A DNA stretch of 64,000 bases from an uncultured Collinsella sp. (GTDB lineage Bacteria > Actinomycetota > Coriobacteriia > Coriobacteriales > Coriobacteriaceae): contig UQMM01000004.1 in the NCBI GenBank assembly GCA_900542165.1, positions 43,811-107,810 on the forward strand, given 5' to 3'. The notes under the pieces were generated by a model. It had not been told where the DNA came from. It did not search any database and saw only the letters and a list, made by a program, of their open reading frames with translations. Shown piece by piece: positions 1 through 8,044 of the stretch; the first letter of the stretch is position 1, and every line of letters begins with the position of its first letter. A program made the translations under genes and the position numbers.

Positions 1-1655
1 AGCTTGCAAGCCATCGTCTGCTGCTTCGTGCCGGTATGATCCGCAAGGAGGCCGCCGGTCTGTATTCCTATCTGCCGCTCGCTTGGCGCTCGATCCGCAA
101 GATCGAGAACATCGTGCGCGACGAGATGGACGCCGCCGGCGCCCAGGAGCTCATGATGCCCATCATGGTCGATGCCGAGCTGTGGCGTGAGTCCGGCCGC
201 ATCGATGCCTATGGCAAGGAGCTCGTGCGCTTTGACGACCGTCATGGTCGCGAGTTTGTGCTGGGCCCCACGCACGAGGAGACCGTCACGGCCTTGGTGC
301 GCAACGAGCTGCGCTCCTATAAGCAGCTGCCCGTCAACCTGTACCACATTCAGGATAAGTTCCGCGACGAGTTCCGTCCCCGCTTTGGCCTGATGCGCGG
401 TCGTGAGTTCATCATGAAGGACGCCTACAGCTTCTCTGCCACGCAGGAGAGCCTGCAGGAGGAGTACGACAAGATGAAGCAGGCCTACGCCAACATCTGC
501 GAGCGTTGCTACATCAAGGCTCTGCCCGTTGTCGCCGACTCCGGCGAGATTGGCGGCGACACCTCTGTCGAGTACATGGCTCTGGCCGACGCCGGTGAGG
601 CCTCGCTCGTCTACTGCGACGATTGCGGCTTTGCTGCCGATGACGAGGCTGCAAGCACCAAGGTCGTTGTGACCGAGGGCCCCGGCGACGGCACGCTTAC
701 CAAGGTCGAAACTCCGGGTATGGGCACCATCGAGGCCGTCGCCAAGTTCTTCGGCTTCCCCGAGAACGGTACGCGCAAGTCGCTGGCGTTGATCGACGCT
801 GAGGGCAAGCCGGTCGTGGCCATTGTCCCGGGCGACCACGAGCTCAATGACTGTAAGGCCGAGCATGTCTTTGGCAAGGGCTATCGTATGATGACCGACG
901 AGGAGCTTCAGGCGAACGGTCTGCACAAGGGCTTTATCGGACCGGTCAACCTGCCCGAGGGCATCCGTCTGGTTTGCGATGAGAGCCTGCGTGAGTCCAA
1001 GCAGTGGGCCTGCGGTGCCAACGAGGTTGATTATCACTTTACCGGTGCCTGCCCCGAGCGCGACTTTACCGTCGATGAGTGGGCCGACCTGGTTACTGTC
1101 GTTGCCGGCGATCCTTGCCCGCACTGCGGCAAGCCGCTTTCTGCTGCCCGCGGCATCGAGGTTTCCCAGGTCTTCCAGCTGGGCACCAAGTACTCCGAGG
1201 CCATGGGTGCCACCTTTATGGATGAGGACGGCAAGGAGAAGCCGCTTATCATGGGTTGCTACGGCGTGGGCGTGTCCCGCTCGCTCGCTGCCGTCGTGGA
1301 GCAGCACAACGACGAGCACGGTATCGTCTGGCCGGTCTCCGTTGCCCCGTATGAGGTTGCGGTGATTCCGCTCGACCCCAAGAAGGAGGAGTGCGCTACC
1401 GTCTGCGAGCAGATCGTTGATGGCCTGTGCGCCGAGGGTATCGAGGTCGTTGTCGACGACCGTGACGAGCGTCCCGGCTTTAAGTTTGCCGACAACGACC
1501 TTATGGGCTTCCCGTATCAGGTGGTGCTCGGCAAGCGTGGCCTTAAGAATGGCACCGTCGAGCTCAAGGACCGTGCTACCGGCGAGCGCGAGGACGTGGC
1601 GATCGACGAGGTTGTCACCAAGGTTGCCGAGCTTGTGAAGGCGGCCCGTCGCTAA
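1..1655 (+). CDS. proS: Prolyl-tRNA synthetase, 5' end outside window
   Basis: Charges tRNA-Pro with proline in the cytoplasm. The frame is open from base 3, and the residues before the ATG at 36 (LASHRLLLRAG) match the usual N-terminus of the family, so that ATG is internal and the gene starts upstream of the window. Class II signatures are visible: the ATP-site stretch GPTHEETVTALVRNE, a motif 2 region ending RGREFIMKDAYSF, motif 3 GCYGVGVSRSLAAVVEQ, and a C-terminal anticodon-binding domain. About 200 residues between motifs 2 and 3 (including SLALIDAEGKPVVAIVPGDH) form the editing insertion of bacterial-type ProRS. A strong terminator follows. Confidence 0.97.
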   Translation, partial: LASHRLLLRAGMIRKEAAGLYSYLPLAWRSIRKIENIVRDEMDAAGAQELMMPIMVDAELWRESGRIDAYGKELVRFDDRHGREFVLGPTHEETVTALVRNELRSYKQLPVNLYHIQDKFRDEFRPRFGLMRGREFIMKDAYSFSATQESLQEEYDKMKQAYANICERCYIKALPVVADSGEIGGDTSVEYMALADAGEASLVYCDDCGFAADDEAASTKVVVTEGPGDGTLTKVETPGMGTIEAVAKFFGFPENGTRKSLALIDAEGKPVVAIVPGDHELNDCKAEHVFGKGYRMMTDEELQANGLHKGFIGPVNLPEGIRLVCDESLRESKQWACGANEVDYHFTGACPERDFTVDEWADLVTVVAGDPCPHCGKPLSAARGIEVSQVFQLGTKYSEAMGATFMDEDGKEKPLIMGCYGVGVSRSLAAVVEQHNDEHGIVWPVSVAPYEVAVIPLDPKKEECATVCEQIVDGLCAEGIEVVVDDRDERPGFKFADNDLMGFPYQVVLGKRGLKNGTVELKDRATGEREDVAIDEVVTKVAELVKAARR

Positions 1656-1684
1656 TCGACGTTTCTGCTATTTGATGTAATTGC

Positions 1685-1735
1685 AGGACTGCCCCGTATC
1701 TCTCTTAGGATGAGATGCGGGGCAGTCCTTTTTGT
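1685..1735 (+). terminator. Rho-independent terminator of proS
   Basis: An 18-bp stem (AGGACTGCCCCGTATCTC paired with a near-complementary arm) is followed by TTTTTGTT. It lies 30 bp after the proS stop. Confidence 0.85.
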
Positions 1736-1756
1736 TGCGTGAATCAGCTCGACGGG

Positions 1757-1800
1757 TAAAAGGAAACCCCGCAGCCCATTCGAGCTGCGGGGTTTCCTTA
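1757..1800 (-). terminator. Terminator of the leftward kinase gene
   Basis: The stem AAGGAAACCCCGCAG / CTGCGGGGTTTCCTT has a 10-nt loop. Read on the minus strand, it is followed by a short T run. It lies just past the stop of the leftward gene ending at 1833, back to back with the proS terminator. Confidence 0.8.
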
Positions 1801-1832
1801 GTGCCTCCGATGCGAAATAACTCGCTCAGATA

Positions 1833-2597
1833 TTACTGATAATCGACGACGTCGATCCAGTTCTTCAGGAACTCATCGTTCACGTTGCGCTTACGAGCGA
1901 GCTCGGAAGCGGCGACGATGCTCGTCCACTGACGCACGACCTGCATGGGCATGTCGGCGCGGTCGCAGTAGAGCTCCAGATAAGCCTCGGCCTGGTCCTT
2001 GCTGTTGAGGGCAAAGAGCAGGTAGGTGGTGGCAACGTCGGCAGCAGGGGAGCCCTGGGTGGCGTGTGCCCAGTCGCAGACGTACAGCTGGCCGTCGTCG
2101 CCGACGATGACATTGGAGGGGTTGAAGTCGCCGTGGCAGACCTTGAACTCCTTGGTCATGCCGTCCAGACGCTCCTGAAGGTTGTAGCGCGTGGTGGCAT
2201 TGAGCTGATCGAGGCTGTCGATCATGCGGGCGAACTTATCGCGCTGACGGTTGAGCAGCGGAGAGGTGTAGCCGTGGATCTCGATCTGGAGGTCGACGAA
2301 CATCTCGAGGTACTCACCAAAGCGCTGGGGCTCGGCAGTCATCTTTTCGGCAAGGGTGGTGCCCGGAACCTTCTCGGTCACGAGTGCCCAGCCGTTGGCG
2401 TTCTCGAGCTGAGAAACCTCGAGAGCCTTGGGGCTGCGGATGCCGCACTCATTGATGCGGGCAAGATTCAAAGCCTCATTGAACACGTCGGAGACGGGCT
2501 TGGTCTCGTTAAAGACCTTGACGATCTTGTCGCCCAGGTCGTAAACGACCTTGTTGCCGCGACGGACGAGCTCGGTCTTGGAATCGGGTAGCAGCAT
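1833..2597 (-). CDS. APH/choline-kinase family phosphotransferase
   Basis: A 254-residue protein with the aminoglycoside phosphotransferase (APH) kinase-like fold. The catalytic loop HGDFNPSNVIV lies near residue 155 and the metal-binding DWAHA about 20 residues later. N-terminal strands contain KVVYDLGDKIVKVF, which fits a nucleotide-binding lobe. The substrate is unknown. The family includes choline, thiamine, sugar and antibiotic kinases, and nothing in the context (adhE upstream, proS convergent) points to antibiotic resistance. The start is supported by GAAAGG ahead of the ATG. The gene lies 87 bp downstream of adhE on the same strand, with a hairpin between, so partial read-through is possible. 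Confidence 0.8.
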   Translation of the reverse strand: MLLPDSKTELVRRGNKVVYDLGDKIVKVFNETKPVSDVFNEALNLARINECGIRSPKALEVSQLENANGWALVTEKVPGTTLAEKMTAEPQRFGEYLEMFVDLQIEIHGYTSPLLNRQRDKFARMIDSLDQLNATTRYNLQERLDGMTKEFKVCHGDFNPSNVIVGDDGQLYVCDWAHATQGSPAADVATTYLLFALNSKDQAEAYLELYCDRADMPMQVVRQWTSIVAASELARKRNVNDEFLKNWIDVVDYQ

Positions 2598-2629
2598 GGT
2601 TGCATCCTTTCAACGATGCGATAGAAGCG

Positions 2630-2668
2630 ACGGCGGGGGTGTGTGAAACACCCGTGCACCCCCGCCGT
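2630..2668 (-). terminator. GC-rich hairpin after adhE
   Basis: A perfect 12-bp stem, ACGGCGGGGGTG / CACCCCCGCCGT, with a 15-nt loop sits in the 87-bp gap between the adhE stop and the downstream kinase gene. There is no real T run on the minus strand, so it may slow or protect transcripts rather than terminate cleanly. Confidence 0.5.
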
Positions 2669-2684
2669 TAAAACCGTGCTAGAA

Positions 2685-5333
2685 CTAGCAGACGGCGTAA
2701 TCCTGAGGCTCGCGGCCGTAGTAGGCGTCCAGGTAGAGCTCCTTGATCTCGCTCATGAGCGGGTAGCGCGGGTTAGCGCCGGTGCACTGGTCGTTGAATG
2801 CCTGCTCGGTCATCTCGTCGAGGGTGTCGAGGAAGTACTGCTCGTCGACACCGTAGTCGGCGATGGTCTTCTTGACACCGATGAAGTCCTTGAGCTCCTC
2901 GAGCTTCGTGATGAAGTTCTCGAAGACCTCCTTGTCGTCCTTGCCCTCGATGCCGCAGTACTTAGCCATCTCGGCGTAGTTGTGCAGCGCGTTGGGGTAA
3001 GGATACTGGGAGAAGGTACCCATCTTGACGGGAGCCTCGGCGGCGTTGTAGCGCATGACGCGGGTCAGGATGACGGCGTTTGCGAGGCCGTGGGGCAGGT
3101 GATGGAAAGCGCCGAGCTTGTGGGCCATGGAGTGGTTGAGGCCCAGGAAGGCGTTGGCGAAGGCCATACCGGCCATGCAGGAGGCGTTGTGCATCTCCTC
3201 ACGGGCATGCGGGTCCTTGGCACCGTTCGTGAAGCTGGAGGGCAGGTTCTCGAAGACGAGCTTGGCAGCACGCTCGGAGAGACCCTTGGTGTAGTCGGAA
3301 GCCATGATGGAGACGTAGGACTCGATGGCGTGGGTCATGACGTCGATGCCGGAGGCAGCGGTCAGGCCGCGCGGGGCGGTCATGCAGTTGTCGGCGTCGA
3401 CGATGGCCATGTTGGGGAGCAGCGCGTAGTCGGCGAGCGGCCACTTGATGCCGGTCTCCTTGTCGGTGATGATGGCGAACGGCGTGCACTCGGAGCCGGT
3501 ACCCGAGGAGGTCGGGACGGCAACGAAGTAGGCCTTCTTGCCCATCTCGGGGAAGGTGAAGATACGCTTGCGGATGTCCATGAAGTCCATGGCCATGTCC
3601 TCAAACTTGCACTCGGGGTGCTCGTACATCATCCACATGATCTTGCCGGCGTCCATAGCGGAGCCACCGCCGACGGCGATGATGACGTCCGGCTCAAAGA
3701 GAGCCATCTGCTTGGCACCACGACGTGCGCACTGCAGCGACGGATCGGGCTCGACGTCGTAGAAGCAGTCGTGGGCGATGCCCATCTCGTCGAGCTTGGC
3801 CTCGATGGCGCGGGTGTTGCCATTCTTGAAGAGGAACTGGTCGGTGACGATGAAGGCGCGCTTCTTGCCCATGACGTTGCCCAGCTCGTCGAGGGCGACG
3901 GGCGTGGAACCCTTCTTGAAGTAGACCTTCTCGGGAGCGCGGAACCACAGCATGTTCTCACGGCGCTCGGCCACAGTCTTAACGTTGATCAAGTGCTTCA
4001 CCCCAACGTTCTCGGAGACGGAGTTGCCGCCCCAGGAGCCGCAGCCCAGGGTCAGAGACGGCTTCATGCCAAAGTTGTACAGGTCACCGATACCGCCGTG
4101 CGAAGACGGGGTGTTGATGACGATACGGCAGGCCTTCATGACGTGCTCGAACAGGCTGATCTTCTCGGCCTGGGCGGGGTGCACGTACAGAGAGGCGGTG
4201 TGGCCCGGGCCACCGGCGAGCACCAGGTGCTCGGCCTTGTCGACGGCCTCCTGGAAGTCCTTGGCGTGGTACATGGCCAGGACCGGGGAGAGCTTCTCGT
4301 GGGAGAACTCCTCCTTGGCGGGGTCGGTGGAAGTGACCTCGGCGATCAGGATCTTGGTCTTGGCGGGAACCTCGATGCCGGCGAGCTCGGCGATCTTGGC
4401 GGCAGCCATGCCGGGGATGCGGTGGTCGAGAGCGCCGTTCTTGAACATGGCGGCACGCAGGGCCTCCATCTCGGCACCCTGCTTGACGAAGTAGCAGCCG
4501 CGCTTCTGGAACTCGGCCTTGACCTGGTCATAGATGGTGTCGATGACGGTCACGGACTGCTCGGAAGCGCAGATCATGCCGTTGTCGAAGGTCTTGGAGT
4601 GGATGATGGAGTTGACGGCGAGCAGCACGTCGGCGGTGTCGTCGATGATGACCGGGGTGTTACCGGCGCCAACGCCCAGGGCGGGCTTGCCCGAGGAGTA
4701 GGCGGCCTTGACCATGCCCGGGCCACCGGTGGCGAGGATGATGTCGACGTCGCGCATGACCATGTTGGTCAGCTCGATGGAGGGGACATCGACCCAGCCG
4801 ATGATGCCCTCGGGGGCGCCGGCCTTGACGGCGGCGTCAAGCACGAGCTTGGCGGCGGCGATGGTGCACTTGGCGGCTGCCGGGTGCGGGGAGATGATGA
4901 TGCCGTTGCGGGTCTTCAGGCTGATCAGCGTCTTGAAGATCGCGGTGGAGGTGGGGTTGGTCGTCGGGATGACGGCGCCCACGATGCCAATGGGCTCGGC
5001 GATCTTGGTGATGCCGTAAGCCTCGTCGCGCTCCAGGACACCACAGGTCTTGGTGTTCTTGTAAGCGTTGTAGATGTACTCTGCGGCGTAGTGGTTCTTG
5101 ATGACCTTGTCCTCAAGAACGCCGCGGCCGGTCTCCTCGATGGCCATCTTCGCCAACGGGATACGAGCCTTGTTGGCGGCCATGGCGGCCTCGTAGAAGA
5201 TCTTGTCGACCTGCTCCTGCGTGTACGTAGCAAAAAGCGCCTGGGCCTCTCGCATCTGAGCGAGCTTAGCCTCAAGCGCCTCTACGTTGTCCACAATTGC
5301 GGGAGTAGTGTTTTCCGGTGACTTTTTCACCAT
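2685..5333 (-). CDS. adhE: Bifunctional aldehyde-alcohol dehydrogenase
   Basis: Reduces acetyl-CoA to acetaldehyde and then ethanol, regenerating NAD+ in fermentation. At 882 residues it is full length. Residues 1 to about 440 form the CoA-acylating aldehyde dehydrogenase half, with the catalytic cysteine in ICASEQ (Cys255) and the glycine-rich stretch VGAGNTPVIIDD. From about 460 comes the iron-dependent alcohol dehydrogenase half, with GGGSAMDAGK and metal-ligand histidines in the HAIESY and LNHSMAHKLGAFHHLPHG regions. AAGGAG precedes the ATG. Members of this family form long spirosome filaments. A very long open frame on the opposite strand is a codon-bias shadow. Confidence 0.97.
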   Translation of the reverse strand: MVKKSPENTTPAIVDNVEALEAKLAQMREAQALFATYTQEQVDKIFYEAAMAANKARIPLAKMAIEETGRGVLEDKVIKNHYAAEYIYNAYKNTKTCGVLERDEAYGITKIAEPIGIVGAVIPTTNPTSTAIFKTLISLKTRNGIIISPHPAAAKCTIAAAKLVLDAAVKAGAPEGIIGWVDVPSIELTNMVMRDVDIILATGGPGMVKAAYSSGKPALGVGAGNTPVIIDDTADVLLAVNSIIHSKTFDNGMICASEQSVTVIDTIYDQVKAEFQKRGCYFVKQGAEMEALRAAMFKNGALDHRIPGMAAAKIAELAGIEVPAKTKILIAEVTSTDPAKEEFSHEKLSPVLAMYHAKDFQEAVDKAEHLVLAGGPGHTASLYVHPAQAEKISLFEHVMKACRIVINTPSSHGGIGDLYNFGMKPSLTLGCGSWGGNSVSENVGVKHLINVKTVAERRENMLWFRAPEKVYFKKGSTPVALDELGNVMGKKRAFIVTDQFLFKNGNTRAIEAKLDEMGIAHDCFYDVEPDPSLQCARRGAKQMALFEPDVIIAVGGGSAMDAGKIMWMMYEHPECKFEDMAMDFMDIRKRIFTFPEMGKKAYFVAVPTSSGTGSECTPFAIITDKETGIKWPLADYALLPNMAIVDADNCMTAPRGLTAASGIDVMTHAIESYVSIMASDYTKGLSERAAKLVFENLPSSFTNGAKDPHAREEMHNASCMAGMAFANAFLGLNHSMAHKLGAFHHLPHGLANAVILTRVMRYNAAEAPVKMGTFSQYPYPNALHNYAEMAKYCGIEGKDDKEVFENFITKLEELKDFIGVKKTIADYGVDEQYFLDTLDEMTEQAFNDQCTGANPRYPLMSEIKELYLDAYYGREPQDYAVC

Positions 5334-5430
5334 TTGTGTCTCCTTGCGATCGGAGATTTACCCTACGCCTTGCATGATAGCAAGAAATTATTCGGCGAAC
5401 GGTAAGATTCCCGTAAAAGGCACACTAAAA

Positions 5431-5461
5431 CGCTTCAACTAAATGAATCGTTTCAACTAAA
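5431..5461 (-). promoter_or_regulatory. Direct repeat upstream of adhE
   Basis: CGCTTCAACTAAA at 5431 and CGTTTCAACTAAA at 5449 are direct repeats (12 of 13 identical) with an 18-bp period, about 100 bp upstream of the adhE start. Read toward adhE they are TTTAGTTGAAACG and TTTAGTTGAAGCG. The position suits an operator for a regulator of fermentation genes. No known consensus (for example Rex) is matched, so the binding protein is unknown. Confidence 0.4.
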
Positions 5462-5487
5462 AACTATCCGCCTACTGCATCGCCCCG

Positions 5488-5766
5488 CTCATTGGGGACA
5501 GACTTGCATGAGTATTTCAATGGGAAAACGGGGAGAACGGGGCATTTGTTTGACAATCGCTATTCACGGGTCGCGGTTGAGTCGGACACGCAGACGGTGC
5601 AGCTGCTCGATTATATCCCTCTCAATCCGGTGAAAGGTGCGATCAACTCACTCGAGGCGTACCGTTGGTCAAGCTACAAGGCATACCGGCTGGGCTTAGA
5701 TCCCTTTGACATCTGTGACGCGGCCCCTATGCTCGAAAACACTCATGTAAGTCTGTCCCCAATGAG
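5488..5766 (+). mobile_element. Remnant REP-associated transposase element with 26-bp inverted ends
   Basis: Positions 5488-5513 and 5741-5766 are inverted repeats identical at 25 of 26 positions, containing TTGGGGACAGACTT. They bound a 279-bp unit carrying the C-terminal part of a Y1/REP-associated tyrosine transposase (RAYT). GGGGACAGAC-type ends are, from memory, common next to this transposase class. The unit lies between adhE and rpmB and lacks the catalytic N-terminus, so it cannot move by itself. Confidence 0.6.
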
Positions 5767-5803
5767 TGCAAAAAGGCGCCCTCCACATGGAGGACGCCTT
5801 TGA
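5492..5803 (+). pseudogene. C-terminal fragment of RAYT/Y1 transposase
   Basis: The translation contains GHLFDNRYSRVAV, LLDYIPLNPVKGAINS and YRWSSYKAY, matching the conserved C-terminal half of REP-associated IS200-like transposases (GRYxS, YIxxNPV, WSS motifs). The N-terminal HUH motif and the usual first ~100 residues are missing. The only possible start is a TTG inside the left inverted repeat with no ribosome-binding site. After about residue 75 the frame runs through the right inverted repeat and the rpmB terminator, so the end is not native. A decayed fragment. Confidence 0.75.
5770..5802 (-). terminator. Terminator of rpmB
   Basis: AAAGGCG...CTCC / GGAG...CGCCTTT forms a hairpin. On the minus strand it is followed by TTTTTGC, placing it about 70 bp downstream of the rpmB stop. 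Confidence 0.75.
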
Positions 5804-5869
5804 TAAGTTCTATGTGAACGCGAGGTCTTTGACCCGGAGAGTCCGAGGTACTTGTTGGTAAGACCTTAT

Positions 5870-6058
5870 TTAGGAGCGCGCAACCTTGCCGGACTTGAGG
5901 CAGGTGGAGCAAACGTTCATCTTGCGACGGTGACCATCGACGACGACGTAGACGCGCTGGATGTTGGGGCGGAACTTACGGTTGGTGACGCGGTGAGAGT
6001 GGCTGATGGAGCGACCGGCAACGGGGTGCTTACCGCAAACTTCGCAAACTTTGGACAT
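5870..6058 (-). CDS. rpmB: 50S ribosomal protein L28, zinc-binding form
   Basis: A 62-residue large-subunit ribosomal protein. It begins MSKVCEVCGKHPVAGR and carries a second CxxC pair in VCSTCLKSGKV, so it is the C+ (zinc ribbon) type. The ATG at 6058 is chosen because GGAGG lies directly upstream. The frame is open further upstream, but that part has no L28 similarity. It stands alone, divergent from the pyr operon. Confidence 0.96.
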   Translation of the reverse strand: MSKVCEVCGKHPVAGRSISHSHRVTNRKFRPNIQRVYVVVDGHRRKMNVCSTCLKSGKVARS

Positions 6059-6332
6059 AACTGACCCTCCTTGGGCGACAAACGAACATGTCGCGTTAAC
6101 AAACAAGCCTGAACTATAGCACAGAAGCATGTCTCTGTGCGCAATCTACACAGAGATATTCCTCTTTTGGCGATAGTGCCCACGCCACGGCCCTGGACGT
6201 AGATCCGATTTGCGTGCGGCAGAGGGGATTATGCCAGCTCGCAACAAGGTTTTCAAGCGCGTCCCACAAATATATATAGGTTTATGGAGCTATTGGCTCC
6301 GTTTACGGATTGACTAGTATTTATGCTCGCAT

Positions 6333-6360
6333 TTGAGCCCGAGGTTGGCTACACTATGCC
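6333..6360 (+). promoter_or_regulatory. Possible pyr operon promoter
   Basis: TTGAGC (6333-6338) and TATGCC (6355-6360) are 16 bp apart, about 10 bp ahead of the structured leader. Both hexamers are imperfect. TACACT at 6350-6355 is an alternative -10. The rest of the 6131-6332 stretch shows no gene. Confidence 0.35.
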
Positions 6361-6372
6361 TTGACCATTAAA

Positions 6373-6471
6373 GGGGTACGAGATACCCACATGGAATTAC
6401 ATAGCTGCCAATGAGCAGTATTTCCTGTGGGTGTCTGGTTCCGCTTTGAGCGGTCGGGCATCTATTTTTTT
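6373..6471 (+). promoter_or_regulatory. pyr leader attenuator: three competing hairpins
   Basis: Three mutually exclusive stems precede pyrR. (1) GGGTA (6374-6378) pairs with TACCC (6384-6388) around loop CGAGA. (2) GATACCCACA (6382-6391) pairs with TGTGGGTGTC (6426-6435), a 10-bp antiterminator with one G-U pair. (3) From about 6430, the right arm of (2) re-pairs with 6454-6461 around an inner CCGCT/AGCGG stem, followed by TATTTTTTT: a terminator. Stem 1 blocks stem 2, and stem 2 blocks the terminator. This is the logic of PyrR-controlled attenuation. The loop does not exactly fit the Bacillus PyrR-box. A 7-codon frame (MELHSCQ, 6391-6414) inside stem 2 allows a translation-coupled alternative. 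Confidence 0.6.
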
Positions 6472-6510
6472 GACTGTGTCAGCAGTCAAGACATGTGAGG
6501 AAGGAGATCG

Positions 6511-7095
6511 ATGGGCACGACTTCCCCCAAGGCGGTCATCATGGACGAGACCGCCGTCAACCGAGCGATGACCCGCATCGCGCACGAGATCCTCGAGCGC
6601 AACGAGGGCTGTGAAGACCTCGCTCTGGTCGGCATCGTTACGCGCGGCGACCTTCTGGCAAAGAAGCTCGCCGAGGCGATCAAGGAGATCGAGGGTGTCG
6701 ACGTTCCGCTCGGCAGCCTTGACATCAGCTTCTATCGCGATGACTATGCGACCAATTTCGCTCCCGCGATCCACGCTACCAACATTCCCTTCAGCGTCGA
6801 CGGCAAGCGCGTCGTGCTGGTGGACGACATCCTGTACACGGGTCGTACCATCCGCGCCGCTCTGGACGCCGTTATGGACCTGGGCCGTCCAAGCCGAGTC
6901 GAGCTGGCAGTTCTCGTTGACCGCGGTCACCGCGAGCTCCCTATCTCGCCGGACTTTGTCGGCAAGAACGTTCCCTCGTCGCATGAGGAGAACGTGCACC
7001 TATATATGAAGGAAGTCGACGGCCGTACCGCCGTCGAGATCAACGACGTCGCGCCGGGTTCCCACGTGGGCTCCGCGCCGCTGGGAGGTGAGTAG
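6511..7095 (+). CDS. pyrR: PyrR regulator / uracil phosphoribosyltransferase
   Basis: In this family PyrR binds pyr mRNA when UMP is high and often has weak uracil phosphoribosyltransferase activity. The 194-residue protein has a type I PRTase fold, with the PRPP-binding loop VVLVDDILYTGRTIRAALDA near residues 105-124 and the family-typical IVTRGDLLAKKLAE near the N-terminus. GGAAGGAG precedes the ATG. It is the first gene of the operon, behind the leader hairpins. The C-terminal ~15 residues (PGSHVGSAPLGGE) look like an unstructured tail. Its last bases overlap the start of pyrB. Confidence 0.93.
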   Translation: MGTTSPKAVIMDETAVNRAMTRIAHEILERNEGCEDLALVGIVTRGDLLAKKLAEAIKEIEGVDVPLGSLDISFYRDDYATNFAPAIHATNIPFSVDGKRVVLVDDILYTGRTIRAALDAVMDLGRPSRVELAVLVDRGHRELPISPDFVGKNVPSSHEENVHLYMKEVDGRTAVEINDVAPGSHVGSAPLGGE

Positions 7096-8044
7096 TACCG
7101 TGGCGTTCAATCATAAGCACCTGATCGACATTACCGAGTACTCCGAAGAGGACATCAAGCTCATCCTCGAGACCGCCAAGGCGTTCTCCGAGGTCAACGA
7201 GCGTGCCATCAAGAAGGTCCCGACGCTCAAGGGCAAGACCATCGTCAACATGTTCAACGAGCCCTCGACGCGTACCCGCAGCTCCTTCGAGCTCGCCGAG
7301 AAGCGTCTTTCGGCCGACAGCCTCAACTTCGGCGGCTCCTCGACCTCCACGGTCAAGGGCGAGAGCCTCGTCGATACCGTCGAGACCCTCAACGCCTACA
7401 AGATCGACTGCATCGTCGTGCGCGACAAGCATGCCGGTGCTCCCTACATCGTCACGCAGAATTCGCCCGCGAGTGTTATCTGCGCCGGTGACGGTAAGCA
7501 CAACCACCCCACGCAGGCTCTGCTCGACCTGTACACCATCTGGGAGCACAAGGGTGACTTCCACGGTCTGAAGGTCGCCGTTGTCGGTGACATCGCCCAC
7601 TCCCGCGTTTGCGGCTCGCTGATTCCCGCGTTGAAGATCATGGGCTGCGAGACCTACGCCGTCGCCCCCGGCACGCTGCTGCCGCCGGCGCCCGAGGTTC
7701 TGGGCTGCGACCACGTGACGAGCGACCTCGATTCCGTCCTGCCCGAGCTGGACGTCGTCTACATGCTGCGCGTACAGCAGGAGCGCCTCGAGGGTGCCCC
7801 GTTCCCGACCATTCGCGAGTACCACAAGCTCTTCGGCCTGACCAAGGACCGTGAGAAGCTCATGAAGCCCGACGCGATCATTTGCCACCCGGGCCCCATC
7901 AACCGCGGCGTTGAGTTCGACTCCTATATGGCCGACCACCCGCAACGCTCCGTCATCCTGGAGCAGGTCTACGCCGGTATCTGCGTGCGTATGGCTATCC
8001 TGTATCTGCTGCTTGGAGGTGCCGATAATGGCCTTGCTTCTTAA
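7088..8044 (+). CDS. pyrB: Aspartate carbamoyltransferase catalytic chain
   Basis: Condenses carbamoyl phosphate with aspartate, the committed step of pyrimidine synthesis. Visible motifs are the carbamoyl-phosphate loop FNEPSTRTRSSFELAEKR, HPTQALLDLYTIWE, the MLRVQQER segment and PGPINRGVE. About 318 residues, normal for the catalytic chain; no pyrI is present. The start is uncertain: GTG at 7088 overlaps pyrR by 8 bp, while GTG at 7100 (MAFNHKHL) sits a better distance from GGGAGG at 7083. The 3' end overlaps pyrC by 17 bp, implying translational coupling. Confidence 0.95.
   Translation: MSSTVAFNHKHLIDITEYSEEDIKLILETAKAFSEVNERAIKKVPTLKGKTIVNMFNEPSTRTRSSFELAEKRLSADSLNFGGSSTSTVKGESLVDTVETLNAYKIDCIVVRDKHAGAPYIVTQNSPASVICAGDGKHNHPTQALLDLYTIWEHKGDFHGLKVAVVGDIAHSRVCGSLIPALKIMGCETYAVAPGTLLPPAPEVLGCDHVTSDLDSVLPELDVVYMLRVQQERLEGAPFPTIREYHKLFGLTKDREKLMKPDAIICHPGPINRGVEFDSYMADHPQRSVILEQVYAGICVRMAILYLLLGGADNGLAS

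Noticed and set aside
1833..2597. Antibiotic-resistance aminoglycoside phosphotransferase
   Set aside because: Only the general APH fold is visible, and there is no mobile or resistance context; the substrate cannot be assigned.
2643..5321. Open frame of about 890 codons on the plus strand opposite adhE
   Set aside because: Typical antisense shadow of a high-GC gene with strong codon bias. It is rich in Gly, Val, Leu, Asp and His with no domain, and the minus-strand AdhE is certain.
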